Positions 12,100-22,811 of a stretch of 64,000 bases of DNA are shown here, in pieces; the first letter of the stretch is position 1; every line of letters starts with the position of its first letter. The position numbers and the translations under genes were made by a program. The stretch comes from Neofusicoccum parvum (lineage: Eukaryota > Ascomycota > Dothideomycetes > Botryosphaeriales > Botryosphaeriaceae): contig CP087207.1 in NCBI GenBank assembly GCA_020912385.1, forward strand, positions 434,001 through 498,000, read 5' to 3'. Under the pieces are notes generated by a model. The model made no database searches, was not told the origin of the DNA, and saw only the letters and a list, made by a program, of their open reading frames with translations.

Positions 12100-12681
12100 A
12101 TGTCCCTCGCACCGCCCTTCACCCGCGAGACCGCGCAGGCCAAGGTGAAGAAGGCGCAGGATCTATGGAACACGCAGTATGCCCGCCCTCCCCAGATCTT
12201 GATTATGCAACTCTCTGACAGCCCTGCCAGGAAGCCGTCTGATGTGGTGAAGGCGTACACCGAGGACTCCGTGTGGCGCAACCGCTCCAGCTTCCTCAAG
12301 GGCCACGAGAAAATCGTCGAATTCTTGACCAAGAAGTGGGAGAAAGAGAAGAGCTACCGGCTGCGGAAGGAGCTGGTGCGTCCCAATTGCCCACCTCATA
12401 CCCGACAGTGAAGGCTCGACTAACAACGAACAATGTCCCTCCCGCAGTTCTCCTTCAACGACAACAAAATCGCCGTCCAGTTCTGGTACGAGTACCAGGA
12501 CGCCCACGACGGCATGAAGTGGAAGCGATGCTACGGGCTCGAGGACTGGACGTTTGCGGAGGACGGGCGCATGCGCAAGAGGCAGATGAGCGGGAACGAC
12601 GTCGAGCTGGCCGAAGGAGAGCGCTGGTTCGCGGGCGACGTTGACGTCAACACGGTGGAGATCGGGGAGGAGCACTGGTGA
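12100..12681 (+). CDS. DUF1348 / SnoaL-like (NTF2-fold) protein
   Basis: Small soluble NTF2-fold protein of unknown function; members are about 150 aa. Exons 12100-12176, 12222-12375 and 12448-12681 give 154 aa. It starts MSLAPPFTRETAQAKVKKAQDLWNT and has the family block VVKAYTEDSVWRNRSSFLKGHEKI, then FWYEYQDAHDGMKWKRCYGLEDW and DVNTVEIGEEHW at the C-terminus. The first intron is only 45 nt and divisible by three, so the unspliced frame is open; homology shows it must be removed, because AYTEDSVWRN should follow the WNT helix after a short link. Start taken at the ATG 92 nt after TATAAA. Confidence 0.88.
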
Positions 12682-12898
12682 ATCAAGATAGCGTCTTCGC
12701 GCCGCCTCCCCCCTGGAGCGCGCCCTGCCGAAGTACTTTTTCTTGTATTTCTGATATGCGCCAGCTGGCGCGCTCTGTCCTCCCATAAAAATTTATATGC
12801 GACTCCCTTTTAACGCCTAGTCCATGCAAAGGGGTATCGTAGTAAACCGCCTGGAATCCAGTGTGTCCCGACCAAGAAATGTGAGAAGGTCCCGACGT

Positions 12899-13382
12899 TT
12901 ACGGGGTGGGCGGCGTGTCGTGCACAACGACGATCATGAACCTTGGGTCTGTAGGCCTGCTGTTAGGTTTTTGTTGCCCCCCACTTCGGCGGAGTTGACA
13001 GCGCGAGCTTACCGGGCACGATGACTAGTTCGTTCTTCTTGGTGCGCAGGCGCAGGAGCTTGACTTCGTCTTCCTCCTCCAGGTTCTTGACCAGCTCGCC
13101 CGCCGCCTCGACAAAGCTGTAAACCATGCGGGCGACGTCCTCGGCGCTGCGCATGCCGCTCTCCTGCTTCCCGTTGGTCAAGGGAGCGGTTTGGGCGGCG
13201 GCATTGGCGGCATTGTCGGTCGGGGCGGGCAGCGCGCTGTTGGGGTTCGCCGCGGCGCTGGTGGACGCGAAGCCAGAGGTGTGGACGATTGCGCCCGTGT
13301 CGCGGGCGAGCACCAGCGTGCTCTGGACGCCGGGCTTCTGGCTCAGGCGCGTGAGGAGGGAGAGCGTTTCCGAGGGCTTCAT
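12899..13382 (-). CDS. Roadblock/LC7-domain dynein light chain
   Basis: Cytoplasmic dynein light chain of the roadblock family or a related small-GTPase regulator. Exons 13013-13382 and 12899-12948 (minus) give 139 aa. N-terminus MKPSETLSLLTRLSQKPGVQS, then STLVLARDTGAIVHTSG, a nonconserved Ala/Pro/Asn insert, and VARMVYSFVEAAGELVKNL. The second exon completes the last strand as NELVIVPDPRFMIVVVHDTPP. Without that 64-nt intron the frame would end in an unrelated tail. Divergent with the Ipi1 gene (359 bp apart). Confidence 0.9.
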
Positions 13383-13741
13383 GGTGTCAGCAGGGTCTGT
13401 GGGTGGTTTAGAGGGTGGAGCAGACGCACAACTATTTGCGTCATGGTGGGCGACGAGGGAGACGGGAAGGAAGCGGCGCAGCGATTGCCGGGAGAGCGTG
13501 CTGTGGTGAGTGTTGACAGCAGGCGGGAGCTGCTGGGCGACGGCTGCGCGCGCAGACTACAGGGCGCCCGCGGGCTGTCTTGGCGCGAGCGCGGGAGCCT
13601 TTCCCGATTGGCTGCTAGCCTGCCCGTCTCAAAAATCGTCCTCCGCCGGCGCATGTTCGCCGCCGCGCAAACCCATGCTGCCGGACCAGACCGCCTGTCG
13701 GATAGGAAAGAGGAAGAGGCTCCTGGACAGCGGCTGACAAG
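13383..13741. promoter_or_regulatory. Divergent promoter between roadblock and Ipi1 genes
   Basis: 359-bp GC-rich gap between head-to-head genes, probably a shared bidirectional promoter. No TATA box is visible. Confidence 0.5.
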
Positions 13742-15026
13742 ATGGGCTCGAGCGCCAAGAGGAAGAAGGAAAAGAAGAAGGACTTCCAGAAGCCCAAGTT
13801 GAAGGTCGGCAAGACAAAACCCAAGGCCGACAACTTCACCGACACCAGCTTCAGGGCCAAATGTGCGTGTGCAGAATCGTTTCCACTTCACAATTCTCTC
13901 TTTTGTTTCTCTTCTTGGACTTTGTTCCTACTCGTCTCCAGAAATTCTCCATCTTCCTACATCAGTTCCACCTTTCCAACCTGAAGCTGCTCTCGAATAT
14001 CCTTCCAATCCGCTTCATGCATGAGCCATACGCACGTATGCAGGGTCAGGAGACTGACTAGTTTATCCAGCAATCATCGTCAAGGAGCAGTCTATACATA
14101 CAACTGCACCGACAGCCAGCGCCACATTCACGCACCATCTGGGCCTGCTCAACCACAAATCCGACACTCAAAGACGCGAGTCCCTCTCCTACCTCACCAC
14201 TGCTGTCACCACAGCTCGTTCGCAGAATGCACCCCTTCCCCAACCCGTCTCCGTAATCATCCCCAAAATCCTCTCCCTCATCTACGACACCTCGACCCCG
14301 GTGCGCCAGCAACTCCTCAAGCTCCTGCAAGCCCTCCCACCCGCGGACGTCCGCCCGCACGTCTCTGAGCTGCTCCGCCGCACGCGCGCCGGCATGACCA
14401 GCCTGTCCACCGACATCTGCATGACGTCGTTCGACGTGCTGGACTGGCTGCTCGCGACGCACGCGGGCGAGACGGTCGGCTGCGCGGGCGGCTGGGTGCA
14501 CACGCTCAAGTGCTTCCTCTCCGTGCTGGGTTGGAAGGACCCCTCCGCGTCCGCCAGCGGCGGCCAGAAGTGGACGACGTCTTCCGCCGCCGCCGCCAAC
14601 ACGTCTTCCCACGCCAACGCCGAGAAGCTCAAGAAGCTGCGCCACCACCAGCTCACGTCGCTCGCCGCCTTCCTGCGCGCCGGCGTCGCCGACGACCCGG
14701 CCGCGGCGGAGGCGGCGAGCAGGCAGGCGCAGGCCGTGGCCGTGGCCTGGTTCCCGCTGCACCAGGCCCACTTCCACATGCTGCCCAACCAGAGCCCGAA
14801 CGGGTTCGCGCATTTGAATCTGTTTGGCGCGCCGAAGGATGAGGATGGGCAGATGTTTACGGATCGGCAGGGCAGGCAGCAGGTCTTCGCGAGGGCGATT
14901 CAGCCGGCTGTTATCAGCGGTCTGCAGAATGCTAAGAAGGAGGGCGGTCAAATTGGCAGGGCTGCAGGGGAGCTGGAAAAGGTTCTTCAGGAAGGCATGA
15001 AGGACTACGATGGCGGGGAGTGGTAG
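13742..15026 (+). CDS. IPI1: Pre-rRNA-processing protein Ipi1 (TEX10 family)
   Basis: Subunit of the Rix1 complex (Rix1-Ipi1-Ipi3), which acts on ITS2 processing and on maturing 60S particles in the nucleus. Exons 13742-13862 and 14071-15026 give 358 aa. The very basic N-terminus (MGSSAKRKKEKKKDFQKPKLKVGK) and TDTSFRAKSIIVKEQSI are family hallmarks; the helical repeat part has LGLLNHKSDTQRRESLSYLTT and SVIIPKILSLIYDTSTPVRQQLLKLL. The frame joins cleanly as AAA T|CA ATC across a 208-nt intron, long for this window. High confidence. Confidence 0.93.
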
Positions 15027-15505
15027 AGGCGATCAATCCTTTCTGCATGGTATACGTTAGAAGCATGGCTGGGGTTCTGGCGTTCTTTGGGAAATTGGAG
15101 GAATTCCAGGGAGATCGAATGGCATTTCTCGAATCTGTGTTCTAAAAAGTGCAGGCTTCTAAAACGATATTTATCCGAGTCTAATATCGATATTCGACTG
15201 TGTACGCATGAACTGAGCCACAACACCGCCTCGACTAGATATGAGGAGTGAGTAGTGTCGTTTGTCTGTCAATAGCCTGGATTGGAGGCGTGTCACATTG
15301 CTCAAAGACTTCGCTGCTACTAAAAAGAAGTGCTTCTGAGGTTGCCTATCAGATGCTTTCGAGAGCCTGCGGGGATAACCTCGGCAATCGGAGGCAGCCC
15401 CTGAAAAATTCTCGGCCCGCGCTAAGACCTCTTGATGTCCACACCACTCCCTTTCCGCAGCCAAAAGAGATGCCATGTACAACACAGTCAAAACAAAAAG
15501 AACCA
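15027..15505. other. Intergenic region between Ipi1 and tRNA-Ser
   Basis: 479 bp, AT-richer than the coding DNA. It holds the Ipi1 3' region. Just before 15506 a run of T on the minus strand supplies the pol III terminator of the tRNA. Confidence 0.45.
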
Positions 15506-15586
15506 CGACGCCGGCAGGACTCGAACCTGCGCTCCCGAAGGAAACAGATTTCTAGTCTGTCGCGTTAACCACTCCGCCACAGCGCC
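15506..15586 (-). tRNA. tRNA-Ser, anticodon AGA
   Basis: The minus strand folds as a class II tRNA of 81 nt without intron. Acceptor stem GGCGCTG pairs with CGGCGTC, leaving G as base 73. The D region is GGCGGAGTGGTTAACGC, the anticodon stem ACAGA/TCTGT carries the loop CTAGAAA (anticodon AGA), a long variable arm TTCCTTCGGGAGC marks serine, and the T arm GCAGG-TTCGAGT-CCTGC is perfect. A TTTTT run lies just downstream. Confidence 0.97.
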
Positions 15587-16562
15587 TTTGGTGTGGTTGT
15601 GATGAAAGTAAACATGGCGGTGAAATAATATAAAAGTTATCATAGCCGTTCTCCAGCACTTCGATCCGTACAGGGTCATCGTGAGGCTCTGGGCTGTTCA
15701 GGAGATGGGAGACACTAGAATCCTGACGGAGACTCATGAAAGATCTTAGCAAGGGTGTGTCGCGAGTAGAGCTGCTTCGTGGGTGTTCTGCCGCCGGACA
15801 GACATGTGTAAAATACTCCTTAACGTTTGCAATATATATCAGTATCCTCCTGTTTTCTTCCTTTGCTTTACCTTAATGGGTGGCTATGCCATCGTGGAAG
15901 GCATACCTAATATTGAGTAGTATTAGAAATTCAATCCCAGCCTAAATTCGTTTGGGAACTTGGAGGGTGGTACTCACAACGGTAGAGACCCCCTGGCAGT
16001 TAACGCCCCGCAGCTTAGTTTGTGGAAAGCTGGCAGACTGCAATGTGTTCTTAACATTACGAGACGACCTCAAGAACGGCCCGGTCTGAAGAAACGCAGT
16101 GTAAGCAATATGCTGGTCGCCCTTTCTTCTCTTCGAATAAAGTATCAATACAAAGCGCCACTGTGTAGTTCGAGCTTCTCGAACACTTCTCAAGGCCAAA
16201 GCCCCACAATGGTCGGCAGAACTTACCGAGAAGTGCCAAAAGTTGCATTGAAACAAGCGCAATAAGTCCCGATAGAGTGGTTCAATGCCCGGTGGACCGA
16301 TGCGGACCCCAGACGGGCTGCCTGTGGAAGGTGAAAGCTCCGGGGCTGGATCGTCAACATGGGCCGATTTTCATGAGTCGCACATGGGGATGCAAACCCA
16401 CAGCTGCGGCACAGTGGGCTCTAAGCGCTGCGGCACAGCATCGTTGGCTGTGCGATAAGAAGACACCCCCTGTTCATTCAAGTTGGAGCCATTCGGGCCC
16501 TGCCAGTTTTTTTCGTTTTGGAAATCCTCTGTCAGAACTTCTGGTGCAGGAACTTCCCCGCC
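15587..16562. other. Gene-free AT-rich stretch upstream of the methyltransferase
   Basis: 976 bp with no supported gene. Short frames of about 100 codons on both strands lack motifs. The first half is AT-rich. Promoter of the methyltransferase locus lies at its right end. Confidence 0.45.
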
Positions 16563-18083
16563 ATGGCTGATACCACAACCAACCCACCGCAACGTATTGA
16601 GGCAGAGGAGGTAAGAGCAATAAGAGGTCTTCGATCTCAAGAGCTATGTGCTAATTTTCATTTTACCGACAGTTCGACGAGAACGAGGAAGATGCCTACA
16701 CTTCGGACATGTATATATGTCTTCCGGGCTTTGCAGAAGCAGCATACTAAACACTAGATAAAAGCCCAACTACGTCATCCTTGACCTCGTCGATTACGGA
16801 TTACGAGTATTAAAATGGCCGCCGATATCACTCATACAAGAAAGGGCGTGAGTCTGAACCGTTTCCGGGTCTCTGAAAAAATCTTGCTTACGGATGGCCA
16901 AGAATATTTCCTTCCGAATGATGAGGTTTGCGACTCGACCGTGTTCATTGCAATACAGAATACTGACCTCATAATCAGGACGAAATTGAGCGTTTGGACT
17001 TCTGTCACCACCTATTCACCCTCCGTATAAGAGGGAAGCTCCACTTAGCTCCGCTCTCAAACAACATCCAAGACGTCTTGGATCTCGGGACCGGTCCGAC
17101 CTCCGGACTTCTTTCCGATCACCTGCCATTCCCCTACTGACGAACACTCGCAGGAATCGGCATCTGGGCTATCGATATGGGCGACGAGTACCCTACCGCG
17201 CAAGTCCTGGGCAACGACCTGAGCCCAATCCAACCCCGCTTCATCCCGCCCAACGTCCGGTTCGAAGTCGACGACATGGAAGACGATTGGACATACACGC
17301 ACCAATTCGACTTCATCCACACGCGCTACCTCCAAGGTTCCATCAAGAACTGGCCGAAGCTGGTTGAGAATTGCTTCAGGTGATCAGCCCCTCTCCCCGC
17401 TCCCGGCCCCGTTCTCCGTGCCCCAAAAACGATGAACCTCACTGACAAGCAATTACGGCATACCCCAGATCCCTCAAGCCCGGCGGCTGGATAGAGCTCC
17501 AGGACTACGTGATGCAGATCTACTCGCACGACGGGTCGGTCAAGCCGGACTCGGCGCTGATCAAGTGGCCGGCCGAGATCCTGAAGGGCATGGAGAAGCT
17601 GGGGCTCGAGGGCGAGCCGGGAAAGCACCTCGAGACGTGGGTGCGCGACGCCGGGTTCACGAACATCCGTCATGAGATCTTCCCGTTTCCGGTGGGAGGG
17701 TGGCCGAAGGACAAGATGCTGGTGAGATGATGTCCCCACCAAAGAACGTGGTTCTCGGACCGGAGGCTCGGGGTCTATTGTTTGCTAACGTGTGTGCTCG
17801 GTCTGTAGAAAGAGGTGGGGTTGCTTAACCTTGCCAACTTCAATGAGGGGATCAGTCCGTTCTCGATGCGCGTTTTGACGCATGCTCTGGGTTGGACGAA
17901 GGAAGAGGTGGACGCGCTCATGGCGCAGGTGAGGACTGAGCTCAAGAAAAAGAGCATCCACCCTATCCATGACTTGTAAGTTACCTCCTCTTGTCCCTCA
18001 GTTTATATGATTCTATTTGCTCATTCATTCTTGTGTTTTGCAGCCATGTGGTTTATGCTCAGAAGCCATTGGATGCGGAGTAA
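16563..18083 (+). pseudogene. LaeA/TAM-domain SAM-dependent methyltransferase with in-frame stop
   Basis: Class I methyltransferase of the large fungal TAM/LaeA-like group. Nine exons: 16563-16610, 16673-16710, 16765-16847, 16903-16925, 16979-17093, 17154-17379, 17469-17721, 17809-17975, 18044-18083; total 993 nt, so the frame is preserved. Conserved blocks are NGRRYHSYKKG, QYFLPNDEDEIERLD, motif I VLDLGTGIGIWAIDMGDEYP, NDLSPIQPRF, VDDMEDDW, FIHTRYLQGSIKNWPKLVE and SLKPGGWIELQDY. In exon 3 the Tyr codon before NGRRYH is followed by TAA (16811-16813) where relatives have Glu, so translation would stop after about 50 residues. Everything after it is intact and all splice sites are good: a young nonsense mutation, a sequence error, or a recoded stop. 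It neighbours a sugar transporter. Confidence 0.8.
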
Positions 18084-18229
18084 TCCAGTCCGAAGCAGAA
18101 GTATACTCAGCGTACCAAAAGCTATCGAAGGGCATGGCATTCTTCCATATTATAATTTGAGTATACAATCCGTCAATTTTGATTTCCTTTTCGGCTCAGT
18201 TCTGAATTTACTTGACACACCATTCTCCT

Positions 18230-20310
18230 TTAAATCACATGCTCCGACACCTCAGCCGTTCCCTTCTCATGGAGATGTGCAAACTGCTTATACCGCTGCT
18301 CCTCATCAGCAGCAGTCGAGCGGATAACACGGCGGTGATTCGGATTCAGGCCCATGCAGATACGCGGCTCGTCGAAGAACATCTGATCCACCTGCTCGAG
18401 TGAGCGGCCCGAGGTTTCCACGCCGAACTGCAGAAATCAACGTCAGACAGCATAATTAGTGAACACGAGATGGTCAGAACACTCACGAAGTAGATCAGCG
18501 GGATGAAGAGGGCGCAGATGACTGCCCAGATCCAGAAGTAGTGGCCGCCGATGGATTCGAGGCCGATGGGTGTGACCATAACAACAACGCTGAATAGGTA
18601 ATCAGTACTAGCTGTCAGTGACCATTAGCTGCACTTACAAGTTCGACATCCAATGCGAAAAGACGCCGACGGCGGTGGCCTTGTTGCGGACACGGAGAGG
18701 CTGGATCTCGGCGGAGTAGGACCATGAAACGGGCAGGATCCCGGAAGTGAAGAAGTCGAGGTATAACTATGGCATTATTAGCAAAAGATTAAGTATATAG
18801 TGGAGACTGAAGTCACGGACAAACATGAAAGCGACGGCTGCAGCAGCGTTCGAGTATGTCCGTACGGCCAGGCACCCGGCGACGATAGCCATGCAGATGG
18901 CACAGCCCGCAGACGAGAGCATGATGCTCCAGCGGCGGCCAATTTTGTCAATGTAGAAGTATGGCGGCCATGAGAAGATGGCATACTGAGTGAATGCAAC
19001 GCTGGCGAGTATCAAGGACAGGTTCTGGGAATAGCCCATGTATTCTTGGAAAATATACGCGAGATAGCTGAGAGGATTGTCAAACACAAATTGCTATACA
19101 TATTCTGGAACTTGAGTTACTTACTAGCACAGAGCGTTGATTCCAGACCACTGGTTCATCATATACGGCCCCATTCCGAGGCAGACGCGCTGCAGGTTCC
19201 GGGTCTTCGTGGCGTTGCTAAATACTTCGGACCACGAAGGCTCGCCATCTTCGGTTTCTGCCGCAATCGCGTCCAGAATCTCATTCAGCTGGCCCGACAC
19301 CTCAACGTCGTCGTCAGGTTTATCGATAATGCGTGCGATGATGTGCCGCGCCTTATCGGTATCGCCGCGCTTAGCCAGCCAGCGGGGTGTTTCCGGGACC
19401 CAGGGGCAAAGGACCAGGACCATCAGGGAGAAGATTATCTGGCAGGCAATCTGATAAGTGTGTCAGCAGGGGGTGGCTGAATTACAGGAGACGGGAGACG
19501 GTACAGGGAAGCGCCACTGCATGGAGCTCTCGGCGAAGAGGGTGGCGAAGCAGAGCCATGAAGCAATAGCCACACCAATGATGATTAAGGCTGACTGGAC
19601 AACAAGGAGTGCACCTCGGTTATGCGCTGGCAGGGTCTCAGACTGCAGAATCGGAACAGCAACAGTGCTGAGCCCCACGCCGACCCCTCCAATAATCCGC
19701 GAGACGAACCTGTCCCAAGATGTCAGCCAAGGCGCTTTGTAATCACACACACCTCCACAGGTTACGTACATTTGTGCGTAGCTGTAGGACGCTGTCTGGA
19801 TTGCTGCACCGACGATCACTGCAGCAAGTCAGCCTCAAGATGCTGCCTGCGATTGAGAGCGGGGAAAGGTACCGATGATGTTTGCCAAGATGATGGAGCG
19901 CTTGCGGCCAATCTGTTCACCGAAAACGAATGCAGTAACGGCGCCAAACGCGCAACCAATGTCGTAGATCGCGGTGACAAGTCCAGTCATGGTGGAGTCG
20001 GCTGGGGTCTCTGTCAGCAAGAGTGGGGAAATCCAATATCGATGCAGGTACTCACGGTTCCCGAGCATGTCCTGGAATCTCCCGCCAGCGAGAATACCAC
20101 CAAACAGTCCTGTGTGCAACAGTAAGCAACCGATAAAGTGCGACGCGGCGATCACCAAACGTGCCTTGGTCATACTGGCAATGCAGGTCAGCAAGGATTG
20201 AAATTGGGTGGAAGGGAATACAGACGTACGCCAAAGAGGAGGAAGTCAACTCCCGAGACCGTGAGAATCAGGATAATGAGGGGTCGCCCCCTAAGCTCGA
20301 AGATCTTCAT
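18230..20310 (-). CDS. MFS sugar transporter (sugar porter family)
   Basis: Twelve-helix plasma-membrane transporter of the sugar porter family; substrate unknown. Eleven exons on the minus strand: 20230-20310, 20156-20174, 20056-20109, 19873-20001, 19770-19818, 19505-19709, 19125-19450, 18821-19067, 18639-18766, 18487-18589, 18230-18427, adding to 512 aa. Family marks in order: helix 1 ILTVSGVDFLLFG, then YDQGTFGLFGG, GCAFGA with GRKRSII after helix 2, SRIIGGVGVG, the loop motif PETPRWLAKRG, INALCYYLAYIFQEYMG, DKIGRRWSI, and a hydrophilic tail. Exon 2 has only 19 nt. A minus-strand TATAAA at 20398-20403 lies about 90 nt before the ATG. Convergent with the methyltransferase. Confidence 0.92.
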
Positions 20311-22187
20311 GATGGGAAACGTCTATCAGAGGCTGGAAAGGAAGCACGGAGTTGCAAAACTTTGCAAAGAACCGCTTATCCAGGGCAGAAGGAATGATTT
20401 ATACATTTTGGCCAAGGCCAGGAATTTCGGCATTGCCAAAACTGGTCACATTCCGGAGAGACAGCCACTGATCACTGCCCAAGCCCCGGACGAAAATTTG
20501 ACGTTGCCGAGTCCTCAGCGTTCATAACATAGTGACGTCGGCCACGTCGTCCGACTGGCAGCAATGTGCCATGACTTATCGACGTGAAACCAAGCCTTGA
20601 TCTCCTGCTGAACGCGAAAACGGAAAGCCGGACGGGAGTCAGGCGGGGTAGCGCATGCGGGGTACGGGGTACGGGGTACTACCCGTTGGCCCAATCGCCG
20701 AATCACAACTCGCCTTGCGGCTCTTGTACAGATGCCACTTGGGCGAGCGAGTCAGCGAAGTCGGCTCTGAAACTTGGATGTTGATTCAGTGATTTGCCTG
20801 TAGGATCTCGGAGAAATGAGAGATCTTGCTGCACCATCCCGATACCATTTCCGGTAATACAGGGAAGAGCGAGTGTGCGCGTCGAAGGTATTATACCTTG
20901 TTTCTACAAGTAGTTCGAGTTCTCGCACTGTAACTGAACGAATCACCGCAGTAACTCATTAATTCATGCCAGGCGAAAAAGGTTTGTAGTTTCATCGGAC
21001 TGGTGAGGAGAATTCACACTCCGAGACACTATAAGGTCGTTCAGTGCAGAGCGCAACCATGTTCTCTCTAGCGTTCGATATACCAAGAGGTCACAGCTCC
21101 GCCAGAGGCCAATTGCGTCCTCTTATTTGCCCTACTTCACCGTGTCCCTATTCGAGCTTAGCTGCAGCCCGATGACAAACATGCACCTATTCCCATCCAC
21201 ACCCCTTGCTTGACTGGTCAACTCCTCCCCTCACCTGACTGCCTAGGGCATCTGAAAAGTCTCCGTCCCGTGCTCAGCAACACGTTCTATATACGGCGTA
21301 GCATCGCAGGCACCCGAGCCAAAACGGGAGCACCGATGACGTAACGTCTTACACCCGCGCCCAATCCCACCCGCCGCAGCAAAGCGCGCCGCCCGGGAGC
21401 CTCTGCTCTTCCCGAAAGCACGCACGCATGCATGCAGACGGGAGATGACCGCGCATGCATGCGCACGACGGGGACCCGAGTACTCGAGGCCCCAAACCCC
21501 TCCTCGCAGGGCAGCTCCCAGCCCACACCGGCCCTCGTGCTTCAGCCTCGCCCGCGCGCGAGGAGGCGGCCGCTCTGGCTCACTCTCGCAGCTTGGTCGC
21601 GTCGCACCGCAGCCCGGCACGGGGGAGCGGTCGCTCACTTCGCACCCCGTCAGCGCTAACGCCCGCAACGTCGCATCACGCCTTAGCCTGGCGCGCTGGC
21701 ACGGACGGGGGCGAGCGATCGCACAGCCGCACTTTGCTGGCAGCGCAGCGGCCGGCAGACCGCAGATCGCAGGTGCTGCCTCCCCCCCGTTGCGACGAGG
21801 GGATTCGGGGGAGGTCTCAGATCCATGGATCCTGCGGTCGCGCCGGTACGAGTGGTGAGATCGCTCGAGCGCCGTCCACGCTGGCCTTCCGCTCGTACAA
21901 CACAGCCTCGAGGAGTGAGCGAGGGAACCGGCGGTAGCAAGCAGTGGCGGTAGGGCGGGTCGTGGTGATCCTCCAGCACGGAGGGTTATAAGAGCACGTA
22001 CGAAGGCGACGGAGAGGACTTGTTCACCATCAATCAATCACTTCGAGTCGGTACATCTACAGATCGTCATTACTTTCGATACCTCACCTCCACACCATCC
22101 AAACGAAAAAGGGAAGCGCGCTTAGCCTCAAACAACCCAACCCAACAACCCGAAAGGAAAGAGAAAAAAATCAATCAATCAACAACC
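20311..22187. other. Divergent intergenic region with GGGGTAC repeats and GCATGCATGC palindromes
   Basis: 1.9 kb between the transporter and a secreted-protein gene on the other strand. Left half is mixed; right half (21.3-21.9 kb) is GC-rich with long chance ORFs on both strands. It contains three GGGGTAC-type units near 20658-20680, two GCATGCATGC palindromes (21426-21435, 21453-21462) and a TATAAG at 21987-21992, about 200 nt before the next ATG. Confidence 0.5.
20398..20403 (-). promoter_or_regulatory. TATA box of the sugar transporter gene
   Basis: TATAAA on the minus strand, 88 nt before the start codon at 20310, a normal distance for a fungal TATA promoter. Confidence 0.5.
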
Positions 22188-22811
22188 ATGTACACCCCAA
22201 CCCTCCTCATCACCGCCCTCGCCGCCGCCGCCGCCTCGGCCCAGCAGCGCCCCACCTCCAAAACCTTCACGCTCAGGGCCTTCCCCTACTCCGGCACCGA
22301 CCTCACCCCGTCCATCGAGAACTACGAGCTCAACGCCGTGGCCAGCGACCCCAGCGACCCGTACCCCTGCTCGCGGGTCGCCAGCCTCTCGCCGCCGGGC
22401 CAGGGCGGCCTCTGGTACGCCAACGGCACGTACAGCGTCGCCGTCTCGCCCGGCGTGCTCGGTCCGGACGCCCGCTTCACGTGCGCCGGCATACAGGCCG
22501 CGGCCGCCGGCACCGCCACCGTGCCCGCGACGTGGCCGGTCACCGTCGACTGCGGCCCCGGCACCGAGGGCATCAGCGTCCAGATCAGCAGCGGCACCGG
22601 CGCCCCCGTCCTGTCGTCCGACACGCTCGGCTGGATGGCCTGTCCCGCTTCGCAGCTGGGCCGGCCCGTCGACTTCGATGACGCCACCATCGTGCTGGTG
22701 CCCAAGGCCGATGGCCAGCGGAGGCTGGGTGGGTGCGCTGAGGTCATGCTTGTGGCCTACTGTGTCGACGGCGAGGGAGGCGAGGGCGCGGTCGAGGTGC
22801 CGTGCGTGTAG
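22188..22811 (+). CDS. Secreted protein of unknown function, 207 aa
   Basis: Not recognised as a named family. A single exon encodes a protein that begins MYTPTLLITALAAAAASAQQ, a clear signal peptide with cleavage near residue 19. The mature part has paired cysteines (YPCSRV, FTCAGI, VDCGPG, MACPAS, GGCAEV, AYCVDG, VPCV), suggesting about three disulfides, and one glycosylation site, NGTY. The frame is open further upstream, but the ATG at 22188 follows an A-rich leader and gives the signal peptide. Strong third-position GC supports coding. Possible apoplastic or cell-wall protein. Confidence 0.8.
   Translation: MYTPTLLITALAAAAASAQQRPTSKTFTLRAFPYSGTDLTPSIENYELNAVASDPSDPYPCSRVASLSPPGQGGLWYANGTYSVAVSPGVLGPDARFTCAGIQAAAAGTATVPATWPVTVDCGPGTEGISVQISSGTGAPVLSSDTLGWMACPASQLGRPVDFDDATIVLVPKADGQRRLGGCAEVMLVAYCVDGEGGEGAVEVPCV

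Noticed and set aside
16815..17030. Restart of the broken methyltransferase at the ATG of MAADIT
   Set aside because: That ATG is in a different frame from the conserved methyltransferase motifs.
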